A stretch of 5,460 nucleotides of DNA from Puniceicoccales bacterium (GCA_031281635.1 JAITFC010000108.1:1-5460); one strand, 5' to 3'. Positions 1 through 5,365 are shown, counted from the first letter of the stretch. A program made the numbers and translations. Notes: generated by a model from the sequence alone, not told the origin.

Positions 1-95
1 CGCTGTCTCGCTGTCTCGCTGTCTCGCTGTCTCGCTGTCTCGCTGTCTCGCTGTCTCGCTGTCTCGCTGTCTCGCTGTCTCGCTGTCTCGCTGTC
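1..95. repeat. 8-bp tandem repeat array (CGCTGTCT)n
   Basis: The unit CGCTGTCT is repeated head to tail without error: 11 complete copies at 1-88 and a 7-base partial copy at 89-95, after which the sequence changes to ATTTTAGC. The array reaches the first base of the window, so its full length is unknown. Because the unit is 8 bp it shifts frame in each copy and cannot encode a simple repeated peptide. It lies downstream of the 3' end of the minus-strand tRNA-Ser. Perfect copy identity suggests recent expansion, for example by replication slippage, or an assembly artefact at a contig end. Confidence 0.97.
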
Positions 96-203
96 ATTTT
101 AGCATTTTACCCGAGTGGCCGGGCGATGCAAGGGAAAAGTGAAAAAAATTTACGACTACCTTCCGGCGGGCACAGGCTCCCGGGATATTTCTATTTTTCC
201 GGC

Positions 204-221
204 AAAATGTTCCACGGAACA
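204..221 (-). terminator. Weak candidate terminator after tRNA-Ser
   Basis: On the minus strand, TGTTCCGTGGAACA (221-208) can form a hairpin with a 5-bp stem (TGTTC/GAACA) and a 4-base loop, followed by TTTT (207-204). It starts 47 bases past the CCA end of the tRNA. The stem is short and the T-run is only four bases, so it is a tentative call. Nothing else is recognisable between 96 and 268. Confidence 0.25.
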
Positions 222-268
222 CCTTGAGACCGAGCAAAACAAAGAAATCTCAGCATCGTACCATGTTC

Positions 269-357
269 TGGCGGAGAGGATGGGATTCGAACCCATGGTA
301 CCGGGAAGGTACACAGCATTTCCAGTGCTGCACGATCGGCCGCTCTGTCACCTCTCC
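269..357 (-). tRNA. tRNA-Ser (anticodon GGA)
   Basis: Read on the minus strand, the sequence folds as a class II tRNA. The acceptor stem is GGAGAGG (357-351) paired with CCTCTCC (279-273). The discriminator is G and a genomically encoded CCA ends the gene (271-269). The anticodon stem CAGCA/TGCTG encloses the loop CTGGAAA, giving anticodon GGA, which reads serine codons UCC and UCU. A long variable arm (GTACC, loop TTCCC, GGTAC) and a T-arm ATGGG-TTCGAAT-CCCAT are clear; the long variable arm and G discriminator are serine identity features. The D-stem is weak: C11-G24 pairs, but position 12 against 23 is A against C. The gene is divergent from pgsA. No canonical promoter was found in the 146 bases upstream. 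Confidence 0.96.
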
Positions 358-503
358 ATCCGACACGGACGAAAGGGAAATTTTAGCGAATCGTCAATGC
401 TACTTTTTGATAGAAATGCTGGAAATATTCGACACCTTGCGACGGAGTCCTGCGGCGTATTTTTTTCTCGCCAAACGGAAACTGTCGCCTAGCATGCGCG
501 GCC

Positions 504-1085
504 GTGAATGCTGCAAATGCTATTACTCTGTCGCGATTTCCGATGCTCTTTGTCATTGCTGCGCTGCTCTATTGGCCGTTCCCGTTTGCCCGCACGCTCG
601 CGTTTGGTTTTTACCTGGCAACCGGATTTTCGGACTGGTTAGACGGCTACATCGCGCGCCATTGCCAGATGGTGTCTAATTTTGGCCGCTTCATGGATGC
701 GCTATCCGATAAAATTCTCACTTTAGGACTGCTCATTTTGTTTCTGACACTGCAAATTTTGCCGCCGATCACACTATTTGTCGTGCTGTTGATGCTTGGT
801 CGGGAGTTCTTTGTAACCGGGATTCGCCTTCTGGCCATCAGTAAATCCATCGTCATATCCGCGGAACGTTCCGGAAAAATCAAAACAATCGTACAGATGG
901 TATCCATTGGAGCATTTATTTGCGCCGAAGCCATTGACTATGACTTCCAATTCATTCCGTACTCCGGCGCCCTCGCGATGGCCATGTATTATTTCGGGAT
1001 GCTGCTGTTCATTGTGGCAACATTTTGTGTTATCGAATCCGGCATTCATTATGCTATGAAGTACAGGAATTTATTCGACGGATGA
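504..1085 (+). CDS. pgsA: CDP-diacylglycerol--glycerol-3-phosphate 3-phosphatidyltransferase (PGP synthase)
   Basis: An integral inner-membrane enzyme that moves the phosphatidyl group from CDP-diacylglycerol to glycerol-3-phosphate. It makes phosphatidylglycerophosphate, the committed step to phosphatidylglycerol and cardiolipin. The protein is 193 residues, the usual family length. The full CDP-alcohol phosphotransferase motif is present: D44xxDG(48)xxAR(52), eight residues, G61xxxD65xxxD69. PgsA-type landmarks follow: the N-terminus NAANAITLSRF, GREFFVTGIRLLA near 99-111 and GKIKTIVQM near 124-132. About five or six hydrophobic membrane segments are visible (roughly 10-25, 30-42, 70-85, 88-108, 125-142, 155-177). 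The GTG start was chosen because it places the family-typical N-terminus at residue 1 and the next in-frame Met (residue 14) lies inside the first helix. No clear Shine-Dalgarno precedes it. It converges on the exonuclease gene across a 58-base gap. Confidence 0.95.
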   Translation: MNAANAITLSRFPMLFVIAALLYWPFPFARTLAFGFYLATGFSDWLDGYIARHCQMVSNFGRFMDALSDKILTLGLLILFLTLQILPPITLFVVLLMLGREFFVTGIRLLAISKSIVISAERSGKIKTIVQMVSIGAFICAEAIDYDFQFIPYSGALAMAMYYFGMLLFIVATFCVIESGIHYAMKYRNLFDG

Positions 1086-1143
1086 CGCAATCAGGGGTAT
1101 GCGAAAAAATTTGCCCACAAGCATGTTCTCCGGAAACTTTTCG

Positions 1144-1764
1144 CTAATCAACTGCTCTTACCCCCTTCGTACGCAGAATATTAGCAACTTCATATATTTT
1201 TCTGCTGACCCAGGCGTCCGTGGCAGCATAGCGCAATTGGTCCTCAGTCAGAGGGAATTTCGCCCAATTGGAAGTCTGTTCTTTTTTCGATATGCGCACT
1301 CCAAGAAAATTTGCGCAGAGTTTTCGGAGACCACGGTCACGGACGCCCAGTTCCTCCGTTACGGCACTTAGCTCCACAAATCCACGAGCCGCAAAAGGTT
1401 GCATTTTTTGAAGATGGTGCACATCATCTGCCACGCCAACGCAGACTTTTAGCACACGTTCGGCCTCGAAAATCTCTTTCAGCGTGGGAATCCCGCCACA
1501 TGCTGATAGTTGAAAAATTACAACGTACTCTTCGGAAGCAACTTGCACCAATGATGGATCGTAGTATTGGCCCCTATGGAATGCCGGACGCGTTTCCGTA
1601 TCGAAACCAAGGTAGTCGCAATGAAGTAGTTGCGGAATTATTTTTTTGGCGGCATGAGGATCGTTCAAAAAAAGAATCTTGCCTTCGTAGCGCCAAAGTG
1701 GCAAGTTCTCGAGCATCGTTCGGTCGATGGCGGAGAAAATCTGGTCTGGCGGCAATTTATTCAT
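1144..1764 (-). CDS. Single-domain 3'-5' exonuclease (RNase D / WRN-type DEDDy)
   Basis: A 206-residue protein consisting of one DNA_pol_A_exo1-type (DEDDy) exonuclease domain, predicted to remove nucleotides from 3' ends with two metal ions. The Exo I motif is FDTET with D55 and E57. Exo II is GVADDVHHL with D114 in the conserved G-x3-D-x3-L spacing. Exo III is YAATD with Y179 and D183, preceded by SNWAKFPLTEDQLR, which is typical of RNase D-like and WRN-like enzymes. No HRDC domain follows, so it is much shorter than classical RNase D (about 370 residues) and resembles stand-alone bacterial exonucleases of this family. Whether it acts on RNA or DNA cannot be told from sequence. The ATG start is 60 bases from the divergent def ATG, with no strong Shine-Dalgarno. 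A more upstream promoter would have to lie in that gap or inside def. Confidence 0.88.
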   Translation of the reverse strand: MNKLPPDQIFSAIDRTMLENLPLWRYEGKILFLNDPHAAKKIIPQLLHCDYLGFDTETRPAFHRGQYYDPSLVQVASEEYVVIFQLSACGGIPTLKEIFEAERVLKVCVGVADDVHHLQKMQPFAARGFVELSAVTEELGVRDRGLRKLCANFLGVRISKKEQTSNWAKFPLTEDQLRYAATDAWVSRKIYEVANILRTKGVRAVD

Positions 1765-1824
1765 GATTACTTTCGCAGTGAATGGCTATGACGGAGAATC
1801 ATCGGGGGAGGGACGGCGGCAAGT

Positions 1825-2487
1825 ATGAGTGAGCAACATCGGGAAGGTCCAAGCGTTGCACAGGGGGTAGCGCGCGCAAAATCATGGAATTTTGCACCGC
1901 CGGTGGGCGATCTGGTGACCAAGGAACTCATGACGCAACAGCTAGCGGAATTTCTAGGGAATTCGGAGAATTTTACGATCAAAAAAATCGGTGAATCGTG
2001 TTTGCGTCGCATTAGTGTTCCCGTCGATGATGTTACGGATGTTATTTGGCAGAAATTGCGCGATGAAATGCTAAAAAAACTTTTACAGGCCGGCGGCATT
2101 GGCATCGCCGCACCTCAAGTGGGTGTCAACGCGCGCTGCTGCATCGTCGACTTGCCTCCCTGTGTCGGGATCGGTGATGTCAATGTCTTGCGCTTCAATG
2201 GTAGAAATTTGCTGCACGAAAAAAAAATGCTTCCGCGGCTATTCATGCTAAATCCGCAAATTACGGAAAAATCGACACAATTGCGGGGACTGCCCGAAGG
2301 CTGTCTGTCTGTTCCGGAGCGCCGTGCGGGTGATGTCATGCGGCCGTGGCAGGTAACCGTTGAATTTTTCGACTGTGATGGGAAAAAAAATGTTGTCATC
2401 GCCGATGGATACGCGGGTCGCTGCTGCCAACATGAGATTGACCACCTCGACGGAATTCTATATGTCGACTATTTGCAAAATCTCTAG
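1825..2487 (+). CDS. def: Peptide deformylase with N-terminal extension and inter-motif insertion
   Basis: A cytosolic metalloenzyme that removes the formyl group from the initiator Met of nascent proteins. All three family motifs are intact: GIGIAAPQ (G91-Q98), EGCLS (158-162) and HEIDH (203-207). Metal ligands are C160, H203 and H207, and the catalytic residue is E204. At 220 residues it is longer than the common 165-190. There are two reasons: about 50 residues precede the usual N-terminus (which aligns near TIKKIGESCLRR, 51-62), and there is an extra segment of roughly 15-25 residues between motifs 1 and 2 (about 109-140). The start is uncertain. The ATG used here has only a distant GGAGGG (12 bases away). 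An internal ATG at 1930 (residue 36) has AAGGA four bases upstream and would give a 185-residue protein closer to family length. The def stop lies three bases before a nested inverted repeat. Confidence 0.94.
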   Translation: MSEQHREGPSVAQGVARAKSWNFAPPVGDLVTKELMTQQLAEFLGNSENFTIKKIGESCLRRISVPVDDVTDVIWQKLRDEMLKKLLQAGGIGIAAPQVGVNARCCIVDLPPCVGIGDVNVLRFNGRNLLHEKKMLPRLFMLNPQITEKSTQLRGLPEGCLSVPERRAGDVMRPWQVTVEFFDCDGKKNVVIADGYAGRCCQHEIDHLDGILYVDYLQNL

Positions 2488-2489
2488 AA

Positions 2490-2581
2490 TCACTTCGCCT
2501 CGTCTTAGAGAAGTTGAGCAGCCGCAGCAATCGCCGTCAAAATTCTTTTGGAATGATGCGGGCAACTTTCAGAGGAAGTGA
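2490..2581 (+). other. Nested inverted repeat, candidate structured RNA or 3' UTR element
   Basis: Four complementary arm pairs are nested in the correct order over 92 bases. The outer stem is TCACTTC (2490-2496) plus CTC (2499-2501) against GAG (2572-2574) plus GAAGTGA (2575-2581), ten pairs with a two-base bulge. The second is GA plus AAGTTG (2508-2516, bulged G2510) against CAACTTTC (2563-2570), eight pairs. The third is CCGCA (2522-2526) against TGCGG (2557-2561). The innermost is CAAAA (2538-2542) against TTTTG (2546-2550). Such ordering suggests one long imperfect hairpin. It begins three bases after the def stop. There is no strong T-run directly after it, so a simple intrinsic terminator is not the best description. 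It could be an RNA structure, a processing site or a small non-coding repeat element. Strand is assumed from def. Confidence 0.45.
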
Positions 2582-2585
2582 AATA

Positions 2586-2608
2586 AAATTTTCGTAAACG
2601 TAAAATTT
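2586..2608. repeat. AT-rich palindrome upstream of the 2640 ORF
   Basis: AAATTTT (2586-2592) and AAAATTT (2602-2608) are perfect inverted arms. The spacer CGTAAACGT continues the pairing (CGT with ACG and a bulged T2601). It overlaps the candidate -35 region of the 2640 ORF, a position suited to an operator, but it could equally be the weak end of the def transcript. Confidence 0.5.
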
Positions 2609-2617
2609 CCCTACAAT
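2589..2617 (+). promoter_or_regulatory. Tentative sigma-70-like promoter for the 2640 ORF
   Basis: TACAAT at 2612-2617 matches the -10 consensus at five of six positions. With a 17-base spacer, the -35 would be TTTTCG at 2589-2594, a poor match of three of six. The call rests mainly on the -10 box and its position 23 bases before the ATG. Confidence 0.3.
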
Positions 2618-2626
2618 TCTTCTTAC

Positions 2627-2630
2627 GGAG
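2627..2630 (+). promoter_or_regulatory. Shine-Dalgarno for the 2640 start
   Basis: GGAG, within CGGAGAG, lies nine bases before the ATG at 2640. It is one of only two clear ribosome binding sites in the window and is the best evidence that translation really begins at 2640. Confidence 0.6.
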
Positions 2631-2639
2631 AGTTTGTAG

Positions 2640-2930
2640 ATGAAAAAAACAAAAGAAGAATTGGCCCAAAAGGCAGAATATCAGGCGAAACTCCGAGATT
2701 TATGCAAAAATTCCGAATGCGCACGCTGTCTAACTCTGATAACCTCCTCTTCAGGGACTACGAGACCGAATAAACCGCGCAACAATAAAAATAATTTCCT
2801 CGTTTCAGAAAATATATTTGCCTTTGCGGGAGATTGTGTCAGAATATGTACATGGGTAGTTCGTCGTTTGATTCGTCTGCGCACTTTTATGCTAAAAACG
2901 CCGACTATGGGAGATCCGCTGCCAGGGTGA
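2640..2930 (+). CDS. Hypothetical protein, probably the 5' part of a broken gene
   Basis: A 96-residue open frame that I do not recognise. It starts at an ATG with a good Shine-Dalgarno. The first 20 or so residues (MKKTKEELAQKAEYQAKLRD) look like a charged helix and are convincing. From about residue 22 the composition becomes less protein-like, with Ser/Thr/Asn/Arg-rich stretches and a WVVRRLIRLRTF segment. Meanwhile the other two forward frames read more naturally over the same bases: frame of 2702 (MQKFRMRTLSNSDNLLFRDY, stop at 2771) and frame of 2743 (for example IKIISSFQKIYLPLREIV, stop at 2857). The 3' part also overlaps the frame that opens the next ORF. My reading is a genuine start followed by one or more frame-disrupting indels. 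It may still be annotated as an intact small gene. Confidence 0.4.
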   Translation: MKKTKEELAQKAEYQAKLRDLCKNSECARCLTLITSSSGTTRPNKPRNNKNNFLVSENIFAFAGDCVRICTWVVRRLIRLRTFMLKTPTMGDPLPG

Positions 2931-3118
2931 TTATTGACTATAGTATTGTTGAGGACAAGAAACCTACCACTGCAGATCTTAAAGCTTTCAGTGAAAAGCT
3001 TCGTAATATCCAAAACAACAAAAATATAAAGTTAGACAAAAGTGTTGCTCGAAGATTTCTCGAATTAAATGGGCATACTTCTGAACTTGTTATATCCTTT
3101 TTATTATGGATTCATTAG
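2834..3118 (+). CDS. Hypothetical ORF fragment (middle part of the region)
   Basis: A 94-residue frame that opens at a TTG; ATG codons at 2846 and 2852 are alternative starts. No well-spaced Shine-Dalgarno exists for any of them (GGGAG at 2828-2832 is too close to the TTG and too far from the ATGs). From about residue 8 it reads like a real soluble protein, with charged helical stretches such as TTADLKAFSEKLRNIQ and KSVARRFLELNG. It ends with a hydrophobic run (LVISFLLWIH) and an amber stop. After four more codons the same frame continues into the 204-residue ORF. No family is recognised. The lack of a translation signal favours it being an internal piece of a longer gene. Confidence 0.35.
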   Translation: MCQNMYMGSSSFDSSAHFYAKNADYGRSAARVIIDYSIVEDKKPTTADLKAFSEKLRNIQNNKNIKLDKSVARRFLELNGHTSELVISFLLWIH

Positions 3119-3130
3119 AAACATGATTAT

Positions 3131-3745
3131 ATGGTCGCATCTCTTTTCGGAGAATGCAGAAGAAGAACTTCCAACGCTTCTTATGCTGTAGAGACTTTTA
3201 CGCAATACGAAGAAGGCCAACAAACAAATGAAACGATTGCGAGGTATCTCCAGACATATAATGTGTCATGCTATGCTTTGAATATAGAAACTTTGCAACT
3301 ACAGTCGCCATGTGCATATGGTCTTTTAGCGCTTATGGAGAAAAATCCAAACCTTGTTTTTCCGGAATTAATTGGCGGCAATAAGGAATTTTACACTTCA
3401 CTTCTCAATGGAAACGCGTTTCAAGTAGTAAAAGCATGTGTGAAATTCGCGCAACAATATCATAGAATAGTAAAAGAATTATTAGACAGCGGAGAACGCG
3501 CTAAAGCAGCTGCAGGAGCGCATTTCCTTACGCAATTTATTCAAATAATATTTGAAAAAAGTGACCCTGAAAAAACAGGAAAAATGTTCATGGCGTCGCC
3601 TTGGACGACAGAGGAGGGCGGAAAACTGAAAGCGAATCTAGCAAGTGTGCAACAAAAAGCACAAGATGTTATTGCTGCAGCAGAATCACTGGCACCACAA
3701 CCAGAACCACCACCAGCAGCAGTCGCTGCCGCCGCGCCTCAATAA
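3131..3745 (+). CDS. Hypothetical protein with Pro/Ala-rich C-terminal tail
   Basis: A 204-residue frame with no recognised family. Residues 1-20 (with RRRTS) are less convincing than the overlapping frame at 3117-3188. From about residue 21 it reads as a mostly helical soluble protein (TFTQYEEGQQTNETIARYL; LLALMEKNPNLVFPELIGG; AFQVVKACVKFAQQYHRIVK; AHFLTQFIQIIFEK). Residues 188-204 form a Pro/Ala/Gln-rich low-complexity tail encoded mainly by CCA and GCA codons. No signal peptide or convincing membrane segment is seen. No Shine-Dalgarno precedes the ATG, which lies in frame with the 94-residue ORF upstream, 12 bases after its amber stop. It may therefore be the 3' part of a longer broken gene rather than an independent one. 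Confidence 0.5.
   Translation: MVASLFGECRRRTSNASYAVETFTQYEEGQQTNETIARYLQTYNVSCYALNIETLQLQSPCAYGLLALMEKNPNLVFPELIGGNKEFYTSLLNGNAFQVVKACVKFAQQYHRIVKELLDSGERAKAAAGAHFLTQFIQIIFEKSDPEKTGKMFMASPWTTEEGGKLKANLASVQQKAQDVIAAAESLAPQPEPPPAAVAAAAPQ
3692..3742 (+). repeat. CCA/GCA-rich low-complexity tract
   Basis: This tract encodes the 17-residue Pro/Ala-rich tail of the 204-residue ORF (PQPEPPPAAV... ending APQ). Runs of CCA, then GCA, then GCC/GCG codons resemble a slippage-prone trinucleotide tract. It is probably a flexible tail with no catalytic role. Confidence 0.6.
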
Positions 3746-3938
3746 GTAGCCAAGGTCTAGCACATGGTGGTAAGCACATGCTTGGTAGGAGGGATTTGAC
3801 TACATTCGTCCCTTTGTTTTGCGGTATGCTAAAAGATCCACCAGAGGCTATCGCCAAATATGCCATTGGGCGCCTTCGATTGCTCTCGATTCCCTGACTC
3901 CTTTCGATTTTTGTCTTTGGAAGAAAAAAGCTTGAAAG
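3746..3938. other. Intergenic region upstream of lpxC-fabZ
   Basis: These 193 bases hold no convincing gene. GCACATG occurs twice as a direct repeat within 3758-3780, and AAGCACATGCTT is a short palindrome there. TTGACT (3796-3801) and TATGCT (3825-3830) resemble -35 and -10 boxes, but their 23-base spacing is too long for a normal sigma-70 promoter. A 151-base stretch is open in the frame ending at 3897, but it has no start signal and no recognisable protein. Confidence 0.4.
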
Positions 3939-5282
3939 ATGTCTCTGGGCGCAAATATTTGTGGGATGAAGCAGAGGAGCGTATTGCGGCGGATGGCTGT
4001 CCGCGGAAGAGGCTTGCACAGTGGACAGGAAGTCACGGTACGCATTTATCCGGCGGCGGAAAATTTTGGCATATGTTTTCGGCGCACTGACTTGCTCGGC
4101 CAGCCGGAATTGCGACCGGACATCGAAACCGTTGGCGACCTCGTGCGCTGCACAACGCTATCCAAGGGAGATGTGCGCATAAATACCGTCGAACACCTAC
4201 TATCGGCAATTTCCGGCCTTGGCATTGACAATATTCTTGTGGAAATTGACGGAGGGGAGCCACCGGTGCTGGATGGTTCCGCGCGGGAATTTGCTAACCT
4301 TTTGCAGCAGGCCGGGATAGTGGAACAGGAGGCCAATCGCGCGGTATTTGCGCTGCCGAAACCGGTCTGCGTATCCGAAGGCAATCGAACTATCTTAGCG
4401 GTTCCCTACGATGGCCTGAAGGTTACTTGCACTTCCGCCGACGACCGCGGTGCTCACGCGCAGCATCTTTCACTGGAAATCACGCCGGAAACTTACTTCG
4501 CGGAAATTGCACCGGCGCGCACGTTTGTTCTCTATGAGGACATTGAAAGACTTTTAAAAATGGGAAAAATTCAGGGCGGTAGTCTGGATTCCGCCGTCGT
4601 TATTAAGGAAAATCAAATTCTCAGCCAGGAACCGCTGCGTTTTCGCGACGAATTCGTTCGCCATAAAATGTTGGACATCATCGGCGACATTACCCTGCTA
4701 GGGAAACCATTGCACGCGCACATCATCGCCGTGCGCCCCGGCCACGCACTCAACGCCCGATTCGTCAAGGCCGTCCGTGACTGCATGCTGGAGCAAACTC
4801 CGTCTACCGCACCAATAAAGAAGGCAGCGGAACCGGCAACCGTGGCACTGAACATTCGCCAAATCACAAATTTAATCCCCCATCGCTACCCTTTTTTGCT
4901 CATTGATCGCGTGCTCGAAGTAGATGATGATCACCTAGTTGCCATAAAAAATGTCACCATCAATGAGCCATATTTTGCGGGGCATTTCCCCGGTCGTCCC
5001 GTTTTCCCCGGCGTTTTGCAAATTGAGGCCATGGCGCAGGCAGCCGGAGTGATGATGCTGCGGCGCGTCGGAACCGCGGGGAAATTAGCATTTTTCATGA
5101 GCTGCGACCGGGTGAAATTTCGCCGAATCGTCGAGCCGGGCGACCAACTGCGCATCGGAGTGAAATTGCTGCGCCACCGCGGGGAGAAAATTGCAGTGGC
5201 CAGCGGAATTTGTACCGTTGATGGTCAAGTTGCTTCTACGGCAGAACTTATGTTTACCCTCGTCGCTGACAGTGTAGATTAA
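3939..5282 (+). CDS. lpxC-fabZ: Bifunctional UDP-3-O-acyl-GlcNAc deacetylase / 3-hydroxyacyl-ACP dehydratase (LpxC-FabZ fusion)
   Basis: Two enzymes are fused in one 447-residue cytosolic protein. Residues about 10-285 are LpxC, the zinc amidase that catalyses the committed step of lipid A synthesis. Its motifs are GRGLHSGQ (23-30), NTVEHLLSA with E85 and H86, DGGEPPVLDGS (104-114), RHKMLDIIGD with H242, K243 and D246, and GH269. The predicted zinc ligands are H86, H242 and D246. Residues about 286-303 (TPSTAPIKKAAEPATVAL) form a linker. Residues about 304-447 are FabZ, which dehydrates 3-hydroxyacyl-ACP in fatty-acid elongation. It shows LIPHRYPFLLIDRV (312-325) and GHFPGRPVFPGVLQIEAMAQ (348-367) with catalytic H349 and E363. 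Both active sites look intact. Both enzymes use 3-hydroxyacyl-ACP-derived material, so the fusion sits at the branch between lipid A and membrane fatty acids. The start could instead be the ATG at 3966 (residue 10), where MKQRSVLRR resembles usual LpxC N-termini; neither start has a good Shine-Dalgarno. Confidence 0.95.
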   Translation: MSLGANICGMKQRSVLRRMAVRGRGLHSGQEVTVRIYPAAENFGICFRRTDLLGQPELRPDIETVGDLVRCTTLSKGDVRINTVEHLLSAISGLGIDNILVEIDGGEPPVLDGSAREFANLLQQAGIVEQEANRAVFALPKPVCVSEGNRTILAVPYDGLKVTCTSADDRGAHAQHLSLEITPETYFAEIAPARTFVLYEDIERLLKMGKIQGGSLDSAVVIKENQILSQEPLRFRDEFVRHKMLDIIGDITLLGKPLHAHIIAVRPGHALNARFVKAVRDCMLEQTPSTAPIKKAAEPATVALNIRQITNLIPHRYPFLLIDRVLEVDDDHLVAIKNVTINEPYFAGHFPGRPVFPGVLQIEAMAQAAGVMMLRRVGTAGKLAFFMSCDRVKFRRIVEPGDQLRIGVKLLRHRGEKIAVASGICTVDGQVASTAELMFTLVADSVD

Positions 5283-5315
5283 TAAGTGTGTGTCTCTGTG
5301 CGTTTTGTTTTTACA

Positions 5316-5341
5316 GTGAAAGCCAAAAAGAAATTTTTCAC
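5316..5341. repeat. Inverted repeat downstream of lpxC-fabZ
   Basis: GTGAAA (5316-5321) and TTTCAC (5336-5341) are inverted arms. Inside them, AAAAA (5325-5329) and TTTTT (5334-5338) offer an alternative pairing. It is 34 bases past the lpxC-fabZ stop and could contribute to transcript ending, but it is not a GC-rich terminator. Confidence 0.35.
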
Positions 5342-5365
5342 CCGCTAGTGACTCAAATGGATTCC

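Larger units (their letters stand above)
2640..3745 (+). pseudogene. Candidate multi-frameshifted remnant of one unrecognised gene of about 360 codons
   Basis: Protein-like sequence runs almost without a gap from 2640 to 3745 but changes frame several times. It uses the frame of 2640 to about 2700, then the frame of 2702 to about 2770, then the frame of 2743 to about 2856. It then uses the frame of 2846 to about 3115, then the frame of 3117 to about 3188 (for example IIWSHLFSENAEEELPTLL), then the frame of 3182 to the stop at 3743-3745. The 94-residue and 204-residue ORFs in this stretch are in the same frame, separated only by the amber codon at 3116-3118. Only the first ATG has a good ribosome binding site. 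The region is visibly richer in A/T than pgsA, def and lpxC-fabZ. Together this suggests one decayed lineage-specific or acquired gene, or a poor-quality stretch of assembly. No domain is recognised. The reconstruction is inference, and separate small genes remain possible. Confidence 0.42.

Noticed and set aside
1..95. CRISPR array
   Set aside because: Units are contiguous 8-mers with no variable spacers, so it is a simple tandem repeat.
208..221. TGTTCCACGGAACA resembles a ParB parS site
   Set aside because: The parS consensus palindrome is 16 bases with a central CACGTG. Here two central bases are missing (CACGG), which would break the ParB contacts, so it is listed only as a possible tRNA-downstream hairpin.
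380..397. TTGACG and TAAAAT on the minus strand as a tRNA-Ser promoter
   Set aside because: The two hexamers are only six bases apart, far too close for a -35/-10 pair, and neither has a good partner at 16-18 bases.
437..463. TTGCGA and TATTTT as a pgsA promoter
   Set aside because: The spacer is 15 bases and both boxes are weak matches, so it is not supported.
115..492. Open frame of 125 codons across the tRNA
   Set aside because: It runs antisense through a clear tRNA-Ser, has no ribosome binding site and no recognisable protein.
1094..1118. Hairpin with GGG and CCC arms between pgsA and the exonuclease as a bidirectional terminator
   Set aside because: The arms are interrupted by several unpaired bases and the stem is short, so I could not support a terminator in the 58-base convergent gap.
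3796..3830. TTGACT and TATGCT as the lpxC-fabZ promoter
   Set aside because: Spacing is 23 bases, outside the normal range for sigma-70.
3860..4090. 76-codon frame overlapping the lpxC start
   Set aside because: It is a shadow of lpxC-fabZ in another frame, with no conserved motifs and no start signal.
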